Assembly: GCA_021158225.1 (NCBI GenBank) | Contig: JAGGUZ010000029.1 | Span: forward strand, 1 to 42,512 | Direction: 5' to 3' | DNA: 42,512 nt | Origin: a bacterium | GTDB lineage: Bacteria > Patescibacteriota > Gracilibacteria > UBA1369 > PNNO01 | Shown here: positions 15,125-24,109 of the stretch, in pieces | Position numbering within the stretch: the first letter of the stretch is position 1 | Layout: every line of letters begins with the position of its first letter | Program-made: the position numbers and the translations under genes | The notes under the pieces: model-generated | Told to the model about the DNA's origin: nothing | The model's input: the letters and a program-made list of their open reading frames with translations, nothing else | The model's database searches: none

Positions 15125-17584
15125 ATGAAGACAAAAATACATATTAGAATTTTATATTTAAGCTTCTCGCTTATAATAGCGATACTTGCTTCCGTAACCG
15201 TTTTTGCTTCAACATTTTCGGATGTTCCTTACGGCTATCCATACAGTGCATCAATCTCCTTTTTGAAATCATCGGGAGTAATAGACGGATATCCTGACGG
15301 CACATTTAAACCTGACGCACAAATTAACAGAGCCGAATTTTTAAAAATAGCTCTAAATGCAACAAACGTTAAACTTGACGAATCCACCCCCACAGGTTTT
15401 ACAGACACAGATGAATCCGCATGGTACAGCCCTTATTTAAGGAAAGCGAAAGCCGAAGGATGGGTCAAAGGTTATCCGGATGGGACATTTAAACCCGGTC
15501 AAGCAATAAATAAAGTTGAAGCTTTAAAAATACTTGGAGAAATACAAAACTGGAATAGACTAACCCCTCCCGAAGTCCCATACGCATCTTTTAAAGACAC
15601 TTATAGATTTGTTTGGTATTCACCGTATATCTATTTTGCAAAAGAAAACAATCTACTTTTCAAAGAAACCGATTATTTTTACCCGGACCAAAAAATAAAC
15701 AGAGGTTACATGGCGGAACTTGTATATCGAACAACGACAAACAATGTAATTAATTATGAAGCGGATAAAACGGTTGAAGAAAAAATTATCGAAGAAAAAA
15801 CAGCAGAAACACCTTCGAAATTTAAAATGATCGATAAAAATTATTTTGACGGATTAACTCTTGAAAGCAACATCCCAAATGTAATGTATAAAAATGAAAT
15901 ATATTTAATTAAAGGAACTCTTACTAAAACTACAAACGATGACGGCATACTTGCTTTTCTTTCACAAGACAATAATGGGACAATAAATTACACAAATTTC
16001 ATAGGAACCTTGCATAACAAATCTTTCTCAATTCCGATAGTATTTAGAAAATCCGGCACTTTTAGACTCGGCATAGTACCTAGCCTATCAGGAGAAAGCA
16101 AAATTATAGACATTACTGTTCTTGATGGAATTCCGGAAAGCGGGACCGAAACAAATGATGACATTCCAAGATCAATAGATTTATCGTTTAAAAATGACAA
16201 AACTACTGTTGATTGGGACAGCCCGAAAAACAACATATTTAGAGTATATTTTATGCAAGGAGACAAACTGCAGTCGTACCTAGTTCGAGATAGAAAAACC
16301 TTAACAACTATTTTTAAAGACTTTAAATTTTTTAATGAAGGTAAAATTAATGTAAGAGTTTATGGGGCACAAGCAAAATCACTGTACCCCACCGTTCTTA
16401 ATTCAAAATGGGCAAGTAGCGTAGATTTTACCTTTAACGCAATTACTCATAAATTCAAACTTAGTTACGATGATTCCATAACTTATTCAACTCTCCCAGA
16501 AATAATTGATTCAATACAGAAAATTTATGTTTCAGGAACAACTTACGAAGATATTTTTGACAAGGGAGCAGTAATAACCCCATCCGGAGACATTGAGACT
16601 TTTGATATAACGACAGATTCTCAAACATCAATTCATTACGGTCATGAAGTCATCCAATCCGGATCAAATTTTTCATTTATTTACAATCCACACGAAACCG
16701 GGACTTACATTCTTGAAATAAATAATACTGCCGGATCTGCGCTTGTGAACATCCCTATTTACATCGGGAATTCTATACCTCTTATACCGGACTTTTTCGA
16801 TTTGCAAGATCCGCTTGAAAAAACATCAAGTTTGGATTTGGATAAATCAAGATTGGAACTCCTTGATTATATAAATACGAGTCGGCAAAAATACGGGTTA
16901 AACCCGGTCAAGCTCGTTCCCAAATTAGATACTCTAGCTCAAAACCATACGGATGATATGTCTAGGAATAATTTTTTTGCCCATGTAAATCTGCAAGGAG
17001 AAACCCCGAATGACAGACGAATAAAACTTTCCATTTACACCGATGTAGGAGAAAACTTGGCACTGGCTCCTACAGTTTATTTTGCGCACGAAGCATTAAT
17101 GAGAAGTGCAATTCACAGAAAAAATATTCTTACATCCTATTGGGATACGATTGGCATAGGAATAACCGTGAACAATGATGGAGATTTACTTATAGCAGAG
17201 GAATTCTCACACGAACCATGGACTAAGCAAGATATGCAAGACTTTGAATATTACATCCTGGATAATATTAACGAACAAAGAAACACCCCTTTGCAAATCG
17301 ATACAAATTTTCAAATAGTAGCACGTAACTGGTCTACCGACATGATAAATCAAAATTATTTTTCTTTTATTTCCCCAACTGGCAAAAATTTAACCGATAT
17401 GGTACAAGATAATGGCCTAGACAGAGAAGGAAGAGCATATATCCTTAAAGAAGGCTCAATAGAATCTCTATCACAAGAACTATTGGAAAAAAGCGATATA
17501 ATGAGAAATCAATGGTCTCGTGTCGGGTTCGGATTAACACAAGATCTTTGGAGCACTCTATATCTAACAGTTATATTTAAATAA
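15125..17584 (+). CDS. S-layer homology protein with two C-terminal CAP domains
   Basis: An 819-residue exported protein. After a signal peptide (residues 1-28, ending VTVFA) come three SLH repeats, about 30-75, 93-140 and 155-205, each with a DGYPDGTFKP-like turn; SLH domains bind wall polysaccharide. A beta-rich middle follows. Residues about 575-700 form a CAP/SCP (YkwD-like) domain with LDYINTSRQKYGLNPV, a histidine in LAQNHTDDM, NFFAHVN and GENLA, and the GIGITV strand. A second, degenerate CAP domain (about 703-819: ILDNINEQRNTPLQI, NYFSFISPTGKNL) lacks the histidines. It is probably a wall-bound enzyme or binding protein. It heads an apparent operon with the LCP gene 14 bp downstream. 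Confidence 0.88.
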   Translation: MKTKIHIRILYLSFSLIIAILASVTVFASTFSDVPYGYPYSASISFLKSSGVIDGYPDGTFKPDAQINRAEFLKIALNATNVKLDESTPTGFTDTDESAWYSPYLRKAKAEGWVKGYPDGTFKPGQAINKVEALKILGEIQNWNRLTPPEVPYASFKDTYRFVWYSPYIYFAKENNLLFKETDYFYPDQKINRGYMAELVYRTTTNNVINYEADKTVEEKIIEEKTAETPSKFKMIDKNYFDGLTLESNIPNVMYKNEIYLIKGTLTKTTNDDGILAFLSQDNNGTINYTNFIGTLHNKSFSIPIVFRKSGTFRLGIVPSLSGESKIIDITVLDGIPESGTETNDDIPRSIDLSFKNDKTTVDWDSPKNNIFRVYFMQGDKLQSYLVRDRKTLTTIFKDFKFFNEGKINVRVYGAQAKSLYPTVLNSKWASSVDFTFNAITHKFKLSYDDSITYSTLPEIIDSIQKIYVSGTTYEDIFDKGAVITPSGDIETFDITTDSQTSIHYGHEVIQSGSNFSFIYNPHETGTYILEINNTAGSALVNIPIYIGNSIPLIPDFFDLQDPLEKTSSLDLDKSRLELLDYINTSRQKYGLNPVKLVPKLDTLAQNHTDDMSRNNFFAHVNLQGETPNDRRIKLSIYTDVGENLALAPTVYFAHEALMRSAIHRKNILTSYWDTIGIGITVNNDGDLLIAEEFSHEPWTKQDMQDFEYYILDNINEQRNTPLQIDTNFQIVARNWSTDMINQNYFSFISPTGKNLTDMVQDNGLDREGRAYILKEGSIESLSQELLEKSDIMRNQWSRVGFGLTQDLWSTLYLTVIFK

Positions 17585-17598
17585 TATAAGCTTCCCGT

Positions 17599-19053
17599 AT
17601 GAATTTTAAAGTTCGACAAATCAAGCATAAAAAAAATAATTCTTCAAATAGAAAACAGCAAGTCGGTTTTATTGTAGCCATTCTGGCAATCGTAGTCCTT
17701 TTCTTTTACGGATGTAGCGCAGTTGTATCGAAAATCGGCCTCATAAATATAATAGGTATTTTCGGAGAACAATTAAAAACGGACTCGTATGGAAATACAA
17801 ATGTTCTTTTAATCGGAGCCGGCGGAGAAGGACATGACGGAGCGGATTTAACCGACACAATAATATTGGCAAGTATAGATAAAAACAACAAACTTATACC
17901 AATGCTTTCTATTCCACGAGACTTTTACGTAAATATTGATGAAATAGGTGGAGGAGTAAGAATAAATAGAGTATATGAACTTGGTAAAAAGAAATATGGG
18001 ACAGAAGAAGGAATAGAATTAATGAAGAAAACAATCGAAGATATAACCGGTATAAATATTCATTATTATGTGTTTATAAACTTTTCCGGATTCAAGGATA
18101 TTGTAGATAGTTTGGACGGAGTGGACTTAAATGTGGAAAACGCTATTTACGATCCATATTATCCTCTTGGAGAAACAATTAAATATCAAACATTCTCACT
18201 CCCGGCAGGTATGCAACATTTAGATGGAGATACAGCTCTTAAATATGTAAGGAGTAGAAAAACAACAAGTGATTTTGACAGATCAAAACGACAACAAAAA
18301 TTGTTGTTCGCCATTAAAGAAAAAGCCATGTCAAAGAAAATCCTTCTTAACCCGGACAAAATAAAAAGTCTTTATAATTCTGTTAGTAACAATATAGAGA
18401 CAAATTTTTCTATTCGACAAATAATAGAATTGGCTAAAATCTCACAAGATTTCAATAGAGATAATATCGTAGCGCATGTAATAACCGACGACCCAACTTC
18501 ATGTGGAGGATTTTTATATGTTCCGGAAAAAGATCTTTTTGGAGGAGCATATGTACTTGTCCCTATTGGAAATAACTACAATTTCATTCATCAATATGCA
18601 GATTTAATTTTTCATTATCCGGATGCAACCAAGAATAAACTTAAATTTCAAATACTAAACGGCACAAAAACTCATGGTCTTGCAGGTGATGCAAAAGCTA
18701 TCTTAAATAGACTTTGTTTTAATGTAACAAGATTCGGAAACGCACAAAATCAAGAAATCAAAAAAACAACACTCTTTTATAAAACTCAAGAAATGGATAA
18801 AGCGACTCCTGAAGCGCTTTACTTTTTAAAGCAACTAATCCCGAGTGAAATAAGTACAGAAGTTCCTCCGGTTTATTCGGAGCCACAATACGCAAGTGAT
18901 GCCAATATAATCATCGAGCTGGGAGATGATTATGCAAGAAACAAACCTGAAGATATTTTCTACCAATACTATCCAACAGCAAAACCTGCGGAAACAAAGG
19001 ACTTGGATTCAGATACCGAAAGTTCAACGCCAACCCCAACCGATGAAAGCTAA
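17599..19053 (+). CDS. LytR-CpsA-Psr (LCP) family wall glycopolymer ligase
   Basis: This 484-residue protein should attach polyprenyl-linked glycopolymers to peptidoglycan outside the membrane. A cytoplasmic basic tail and one transmembrane helix (about 23-43, VGFIVAILAIVVLFFYG) lead to the LCP domain, marked by VLLIGAGGEGHDGADLTDTI, the SIPRDFYV arginine motif, INFSGFKDIVDSLDGVD, and LKYVRSRKTTSDFDRSKRQQ. Residues about 345-435 (LKFQILNGTKTHGLAGDAK) match a C-terminal LytR_C domain. A Ser/Thr/Pro tail ends it. Paired with an SLH protein upstream, it may install the polysaccharide to which the SLH domains bind; that link is inference. Its stop overlaps the next gene's start. Confidence 0.92.
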   Translation: MNFKVRQIKHKKNNSSNRKQQVGFIVAILAIVVLFFYGCSAVVSKIGLINIIGIFGEQLKTDSYGNTNVLLIGAGGEGHDGADLTDTIILASIDKNNKLIPMLSIPRDFYVNIDEIGGGVRINRVYELGKKKYGTEEGIELMKKTIEDITGINIHYYVFINFSGFKDIVDSLDGVDLNVENAIYDPYYPLGETIKYQTFSLPAGMQHLDGDTALKYVRSRKTTSDFDRSKRQQKLLFAIKEKAMSKKILLNPDKIKSLYNSVSNNIETNFSIRQIIELAKISQDFNRDNIVAHVITDDPTSCGGFLYVPEKDLFGGAYVLVPIGNNYNFIHQYADLIFHYPDATKNKLKFQILNGTKTHGLAGDAKAILNRLCFNVTRFGNAQNQEIKKTTLFYKTQEMDKATPEALYFLKQLIPSEISTEVPPVYSEPQYASDANIIIELGDDYARNKPEDIFYQYYPTAKPAETKDLDSDTESSTPTPTDES

Positions 19054-19756
19054 AATACGTTTACAAAAGTATATAGCAAGCTGTACGAACTATTCTCGTC
19101 GTAAAGCAGAAGAACTTATTAAAGACGGACATGTTAAATTAAATGGAAAATCGATAAAAATACAAGGAATAACGCTTGATCCGTCAGAGGATATCGTGGA
19201 ACTAAATAATAAAAAATTAACTCCGCAAAAAGAAACCGTTTATATTCTCCTAAATAAACCCACTGGGTATATCTCTACAAAATCGGACAATCACAATCGT
19301 AAAACGGTTATGGACTTAATTCCGAATAAAAATGTTTATCCGATTGGAAGACTGGATAAAGATACAAAAGGTCTGTTGCTGTTTACAAACGACGGTAACT
19401 TTGCCCATGAAGTTACTCATCCTAAATTCGAACATGAAAAAGAATATATAGTACATTTAAAAAATATAATAACAGCAAATGATAAAAAAAAATTGGAGAA
19501 AGGCGTAATTATAGATGGCGCCAAAACATCTCCATGCAGTCTGTTTAACATTGAAAATAAAGAAAGTTTTACGAAATGCCATATAATTATTCATGAAGGG
19601 AAAAAAAGACAAATAAAAAGGATGTTTGGAATAATCGGAAACCGCGTTATATACTTAAAACGAATTAGAATTGGGAATCTTACCCTTCCCGGAATAAAAG
19701 AAGGGACATATAAGATTATAACTAAATCAATCGCTCAAAAAGCGCTAAAAAAATAA
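19043..19756 (+). CDS. RsuA/RluB-family pseudouridine synthase
   Basis: A 237-residue enzyme that isomerises a specific uridine in ribosomal RNA. The N-terminal S4 domain (about 4-60: RLQKYIASCTNYSRRKAEELI) binds RNA, and the catalytic domain has GRLDKDTKGLLLFTNDG with the essential Asp105. Length and the early S4 domain place it near RluB/RluE/RsuA, but which rRNA position it modifies cannot be read from sequence. I use ATG 19043, which overlaps the last 11 bp of the LCP gene (ATGAAAGCTAA), so the two are probably translationally coupled; the longer frame from 18926 lies wholly within the LCP gene. Confidence 0.9.
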   Translation: MKAKIRLQKYIASCTNYSRRKAEELIKDGHVKLNGKSIKIQGITLDPSEDIVELNNKKLTPQKETVYILLNKPTGYISTKSDNHNRKTVMDLIPNKNVYPIGRLDKDTKGLLLFTNDGNFAHEVTHPKFEHEKEYIVHLKNIITANDKKKLEKGVIIDGAKTSPCSLFNIENKESFTKCHIIIHEGKKRQIKRMFGIIGNRVIYLKRIRIGNLTLPGIKEGTYKIITKSIAQKALKK

Positions 19757-19758
19757 AG

Positions 19759-20619
19759 ATGATATCAGCTTTCCTAAATTTATATGCAATTTTATCTCTT
19801 GGAACTTCAAGCTTCCCGACCGTTTCATACTCAAATATGCTCCCAGCATCAGAGATCCCGCTTAAACAAGAATATGCTGTAGCCCCTATAATAGATGCAA
19901 AGGCAGCAATAATAACAGATTTCGATAGTGGTGCTGTTTTGTTTGAGAAAAACGGTAATGCAAAACTACAAATAGCAAGTATTACAAAATTAATGACAGT
20001 TATACTGGCACTTGAAAATGGAAATCTTAACGACACCGTAACAGTTAGTAATAAAGCGGCTGTTACTGAAGGATCAAAAATCTGGCTCTTAAAAGGAGAA
20101 AAAATCTCACTGGGAAATTTAATACAAGGAACTCTTATCCACTCCGGAAATGATGCAGCGATAGCAATAGCCGAGCATATAAGCGGAGATACTAAAACAT
20201 TTGTTAATATGATGAATGAAAAAGCAAAAAAATTGGGACTATATTCAACACATTACGAAAACCCTATCGGCTTTGATTCAATTCAAAATTATTCGACTGT
20301 TAAAGATTTGTCTCTGCTTGCCCGTTACGTATATCGAAAAAAATTCGTGAAAGATACGGCTAAAATAAAGTCAAAAACAATAGCTTCCATTGACGGGAAA
20401 ATAACCCATGACGTTACAACCACTGACAAACTGTTAGATAGCTCTCTAAATGTTCTTGGCCTAAAAACTGGACATACCGAAGGAGCGGGATTATGCTTTA
20501 TTTCGATAATAGAAAATGGAAAAGGCAATAAAATAATAACAATCGTTCTTGATAGCCCTGCGCGATTTGAGGAAACAAAAAAATTGGCATCTTGGGCATT
20601 TCGTTCATATATTTGGTAA
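19759..20619 (+). CDS. D-alanyl-D-alanine carboxypeptidase (peptidase S11)
   Basis: A 286-residue penicillin-binding protein of the DacA/S11 family that removes the terminal D-Ala of muropeptides. All three active-site motifs are present: SITK (S74 nucleophile, K77), SGN (129-131) and KTG (236-238). A hydrophobic N-terminus (AFLNLYAILSLGTSSF) acts as a signal or anchor. The extra C-terminal domain and amphipathic anchor helix of classical DacA are missing, so the protein is short for the family. It starts 2 bp after the pseudouridine synthase stop and is followed by mraY, giving a peptidoglycan grouping. Confidence 0.92.
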   Translation: MISAFLNLYAILSLGTSSFPTVSYSNMLPASEIPLKQEYAVAPIIDAKAAIITDFDSGAVLFEKNGNAKLQIASITKLMTVILALENGNLNDTVTVSNKAAVTEGSKIWLLKGEKISLGNLIQGTLIHSGNDAAIAIAEHISGDTKTFVNMMNEKAKKLGLYSTHYENPIGFDSIQNYSTVKDLSLLARYVYRKKFVKDTAKIKSKTIASIDGKITHDVTTTDKLLDSSLNVLGLKTGHTEGAGLCFISIIENGKGNKIITIVLDSPARFEETKKLASWAFRSYIW

Positions 20620-20631
20620 TACTATTTCTTG

Positions 20632-21699
20632 ATGATAATTGAATTTGATTTTGCAATAATACTTAAACATTTAATGATAATTTTCCTTTCTTTTACGGCT
20701 TCTTTTACATTAGCCGTAATTTTAACAAAACCATTTCTAGCCTTATTAAAAAAATACAAAATACGCAAGCAAATCCGCGAAGTAGCTTCAAGCGGTGAAA
20801 AAGCATCTCGTTATTATGAAATACATAAGAATAAAGCCGGAACTCCAACTATGGGAGGAATACTTATATGGGGAACTGTATTTCTAATTGTAATCGGTTC
20901 GCGAATAGTATCCGCTATGGGGTTTATAGACAGATCTCTTTTAAATAGAAAAGAAACATGGCTACCTCTTGCAACTCTTTTATCCGTCGCCGTTCTTGGA
21001 GCAATTGATGATTACTTTAATATTCGCGGTCTTGGAAAATCAAAAGGCCTAAATATTAAACCTAAATTTTTGTGGCTTACTTTTTTCGCACTACTTGGAG
21101 GGCTCTGGTTTTACTATAAACTTGGCTACGATCAATTTCACCTTCCCGGGGTTGGCAATATTTTTCTTGGATTATGGTACATTCCACTATTTATGCTTGT
21201 AATTATATCGACAGCCAATGCCGTTAATTTTACAGACGGACTCGATGGACTCGCGGGAGGTCTTCTTGTAATTGCGTTTGGTTCTTTCGGAATTATAGCT
21301 TTTGCACAAGGACTTTTTATTCTGGCCGCTCTCTGCGCAGTTATAACAGGGGCAAATCTTGCGTTTCTTTGGCAAAATATCCCTCCTGCCCAGTTTTATA
21401 TGGGAGATACGGGCTCTCTTTCTCTTGGAGCAACGCTGGGCGTAATAGCAATGATGACAGATTCATTTATCCCGCTTATTTTAATAGGCTTTATTTTTGT
21501 TATAGAAGCACTCTCGGTTATCATCCAGCTTACATCAAAGAAATTCTTTAAAAGGAAGGTATTTAAAATTGCACCTTTACATCATCATTTCGAGTATATC
21601 GGATGGCCTGAAACAAAAGTTGTAATGCGTTTTTGGATCGTTGGTGGAATTTGTGCAATGTTCGGGCTTATTCTTGCACTTCTTTCAATGGGGCTCTAG
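20632..21699 (+). CDS. mraY: Phospho-N-acetylmuramoyl-pentapeptide-transferase
   Basis: MraY transfers phospho-MurNAc-pentapeptide from UDP onto undecaprenyl phosphate to make lipid I, the first membrane step of peptidoglycan synthesis. At 355 residues with about ten helices it is full length. Hallmarks are KAGTPTMGGI, the AIDDYFNIRGLGKSKGL aspartates, NAVNFTDGLDGLAGG, MGDTGSLSLGA, and PLHHHFEYIGWPE near the C-terminus. It stands apart from the usual murE/murF/murD neighbours, so the dcw cluster is dispersed. ATG 20632 is used; a TTG lies 3 bp upstream. It stops at TAG, and its last 32 bp overlap the convergent FecR-like gene. Confidence 0.97.
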   Translation: MIIEFDFAIILKHLMIIFLSFTASFTLAVILTKPFLALLKKYKIRKQIREVASSGEKASRYYEIHKNKAGTPTMGGILIWGTVFLIVIGSRIVSAMGFIDRSLLNRKETWLPLATLLSVAVLGAIDDYFNIRGLGKSKGLNIKPKFLWLTFFALLGGLWFYYKLGYDQFHLPGVGNIFLGLWYIPLFMLVIISTANAVNFTDGLDGLAGGLLVIAFGSFGIIAFAQGLFILAALCAVITGANLAFLWQNIPPAQFYMGDTGSLSLGATLGVIAMMTDSFIPLILIGFIFVIEALSVIIQLTSKKFFKRKVFKIAPLHHHFEYIGWPETKVVMRFWIVGGICAMFGLILALLSMGL

Positions 21700-23416
21700 A
21701 TTCATCATTAATTGTAAGCACAATCGCTTGATCGCTTTCCGTATTATCCATACTCTCTTTTAGAGTATCTTCCGTTATTCCTATAACTTTTTTAACTGTA
21801 GGATTTTCATCAGTACCATCATTAACAACTTCTTTCAAAACTTCAATCGTGGAAAGCGTATCCTCCTTCTGTTCAATAATTTTCGGATCTTCAATCCCGC
21901 TATCATCGGCTGAAACATTAACTATCTCGGTAGTGGCGTTAAGTAAAGTTTGATTCCCGCTATTTGATTTGTCATCTTGAAATAACTCTTTAGATTCAAT
22001 AACTTTTTCCGTAGCCAATTTAAGCGATGTTCGTTTTTTATCTTCAGGTGTTATGGCAAGTTTTAATTCGGCATCTCTAAGAGCCTCTTTTGCCACATAT
22101 TTATCATCATCTGGAAGCACAATAGAAAGATCTTTTTCTTCATCCTGAAAAGACGATTTTGCATACGCCATTAATTCATCATTATCTTTAACTTCGATGG
22201 CAAGATCATCAACAACTTGCGAAAATTCATCTAAAACAGCTTGAGCCGAATCTTTATCCTTGTCAGACAAAAGAGTTATTGCCTCAGTTAAACGCTTTAC
22301 AGCAATATCAACTTTAAGCTTATTTTTATCCTTATCATCCATTGTTACCAATAGTTTGGTTGATTCATTAAGTTTTTTTGCCGGATACAAAGGATCTCCT
22401 GGAAGCACGCCTGCCTTTTTCTTAGATTCCGCCGTTTTTTCTTCATCAACTTTATTTTTATATTGTTTATCTTCATTTTTATTAACATTAACCCATAATT
22501 TATCTTCGGTTTTTAATTTAATTTTATCTTGTTTCGATTTATTCTTATCAACGTTAAGGACATAGCCTTCAACAACAATTTCCTTGTTCCTTTCTTTCTT
22601 TTGCGGGACACTTACTTCAACTTTATTTTCAAATACGGAAACCGAGAGCTTCTTTCTCGATTTCACATAATTCATATCAAAAGAAGCCTTATGTGATGTT
22701 TTTGTCTTAACATCGTTTGCCATTATCTCGAAAGAAGATTGATCTCCAACAAGATTAACAACTTGACTCCAAACATGCCCATGAGTTAACTCAACTTCAA
22801 CTTTTGTCTTAGACATTACATCTTTATCTTGATAAAGACGTTGTATTTTAAGCTCAGTAAGAGGATAGAGTCTGCTTATACTATCATCAAAATATCTAAT
22901 TACAGCAACCCCTCCTGCGCCGGTTATAATTACATCTCCTTCCTCCAGTTGCATTGTTTTGAACGCATTTATAGTTTGACCGTCTCTGGCAACTTCAACA
23001 TCACCGTAAAGATTTTGAAACGAAGTTTTCTTGGCGGCCATTGTAATTGGAATATCTACAAAATAAACAACCATAGAGCTAAATGAAAGAACGGCAATCA
23101 TAAATACAGAGAAAACTTTTTGCCAGTTTCTACCAAAACCCATAAAGAAATTATAACCAAACCTGTGTTTACTAATAGTTGATAAAATATTTTCTTTTAT
23201 TTTCGCCTTGAATATATTTGAAGGCTCCGTTATTTTAGCCAATTTCTTAATATAAACAGAGACTCGTTCAAGAGAAGTATATTTTATATCCGAAGAAATT
23301 GGAGTTTCCATATGCATTAAAAGATTACGGCGCATAGACTCCTTTGTTTTGGCACTTAAACTGAGCTTCTTTACAGACCTCAAAGCCTTTTCCAGTTGTA
23401 TTAATTTTTTTTCCAT
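21668..23416 (-). CDS. Membrane FecR-like protein with DUF5667-type region (putative anti-sigma factor)
   Basis: A 582-residue protein with a cytoplasmic N-terminal helical region (1-95), one transmembrane helix (about 101-120), an outer FecR-like beta domain (about 135-270: LEEGDVIITGAGGVAVIRYFDDSISRLYPLTEL), a Lys-rich linker, and a helical region with GDPLYPAKKLNESTKLLV (from about 340) typical of DUF5667. The acidic tail is helical. FecR-like proteins pass a signal across the membrane to a sigma factor. The gene follows an ECF sigma factor at a 49-bp spacing on the same strand, so the pair most likely forms a signalling unit with the N-terminus binding the sigma factor. The signal is unknown. 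Confidence 0.82.
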   Translation of the reverse strand: MEKKLIQLEKALRSVKKLSLSAKTKESMRRNLLMHMETPISSDIKYTSLERVSVYIKKLAKITEPSNIFKAKIKENILSTISKHRFGYNFFMGFGRNWQKVFSVFMIAVLSFSSMVVYFVDIPITMAAKKTSFQNLYGDVEVARDGQTINAFKTMQLEEGDVIITGAGGVAVIRYFDDSISRLYPLTELKIQRLYQDKDVMSKTKVEVELTHGHVWSQVVNLVGDQSSFEIMANDVKTKTSHKASFDMNYVKSRKKLSVSVFENKVEVSVPQKKERNKEIVVEGYVLNVDKNKSKQDKIKLKTEDKLWVNVNKNEDKQYKNKVDEEKTAESKKKAGVLPGDPLYPAKKLNESTKLLVTMDDKDKNKLKVDIAVKRLTEAITLLSDKDKDSAQAVLDEFSQVVDDLAIEVKDNDELMAYAKSSFQDEEKDLSIVLPDDDKYVAKEALRDAELKLAITPEDKKRTSLKLATEKVIESKELFQDDKSNSGNQTLLNATTEIVNVSADDSGIEDPKIIEQKEDTLSTIEVLKEVVNDGTDENPTVKKVIGITEDTLKESMDNTESDQAIVLTINDESRAPLKEVQE

Positions 23417-23465
23417 AATCAGCCTTTACCTTAGCGTTTATATTAACGCAATTAATATGTTTTTG

Positions 23466-24029
23466 TTACTCGTAAGTATTAATTCCCATATGTTCAAGTT
23501 CAGTTTTTAACGCCTTTAATGCTCTAAACTGTAAAATCCTAATACTTCCTTCACTTTTTTTAACAATCTTGCTTATTTCCGTATTTGAAAGATCGTTAAT
23601 AAATTTTAAAATCAAAACTTGTTGATAATTGGGCTTTAATTTTGATATAGCCGATTTAAGCCTATTTATATTCAATGAATCTTGGGCAAGTTTAATTGGA
23701 TCAGCCTCTTTTTTTGTATCCGGAATACACAGTTCCAAAGAAGAGTGTTCTCTGTACAATCTGTAATGATCAACTACCAAGTTGTGTGCAATCCTAAAAA
23801 GCCAAGACTTAAAAGTTATATTTTTGCGTTTTTTATATTTACCTATATTTTTCCATAATTTCAGAAAAAGCGCTTCGGTAAGATCTTCAACCTCATTAGG
23901 ATTTACTTTATAAAAAATATATTGATATATGGGAGTAACATATATATCGTAAATTTTTGCAAAAGCCTCCTTATCTCCATTCTGACTTTTTACAACAAGA
24001 GCCTCTATTTCTTTATCCGACAAATCCAT
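23466..24029 (-). CDS. ECF-type RNA polymerase sigma factor
   Basis: At 187 residues with only regions 2 and 4, this is an extracytoplasmic-function sigma-70 factor. Region 2 is about 20-95 (AFAKIYDIYVTPIYQYIFYKV, then FKSWLFRIAHNLVVDHYR, which melts the -10), and region 4 is about 125-180 (ISKLKPNYQQVLILKFINDLSNTEISKIVKKSEGSIRILQFRALKAL, a helix-turn-helix reading the -35). The linker holds acidic residues (PDTKKEADP). The FecR-like protein encoded next is its probable regulator. Targets are unknown; the adjacent wall genes are candidates but are on the other strand. Confidence 0.92.
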   Translation of the reverse strand: MDLSDKEIEALVVKSQNGDKEAFAKIYDIYVTPIYQYIFYKVNPNEVEDLTEALFLKLWKNIGKYKKRKNITFKSWLFRIAHNLVVDHYRLYREHSSLELCIPDTKKEADPIKLAQDSLNINRLKSAISKLKPNYQQVLILKFINDLSNTEISKIVKKSEGSIRILQFRALKALKTELEHMGINTYE

Positions 24030-24083
24030 ACATTAATTATTCGATTTCATATTGTTTTAACCTTCAAATGGAACTGCTCTTAC

Positions 24084-24109
24084 AAATTCATAGCTTAAGC
24101 TATGAATTT
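24084..24109 (-). terminator. Perfect 26-bp palindrome at the end of fbp
   Basis: The sequence reads AAATTCATAGCTT followed by its exact reverse complement, centred at 24096/24097. It contains the last three codons and the TAA of fbp. As RNA it folds into a stem with a tight loop; the T-run on the fbp side is short (TTTG), so termination strength is uncertain. Confidence 0.55.

Noticed and set aside
18926-19042. Extended N-terminus of the pseudouridine synthase
   Set aside because: These 39 codons lie wholly inside the LCP gene and look like out-of-frame LCP sequence; the S4 domain begins right after ATG 19043.
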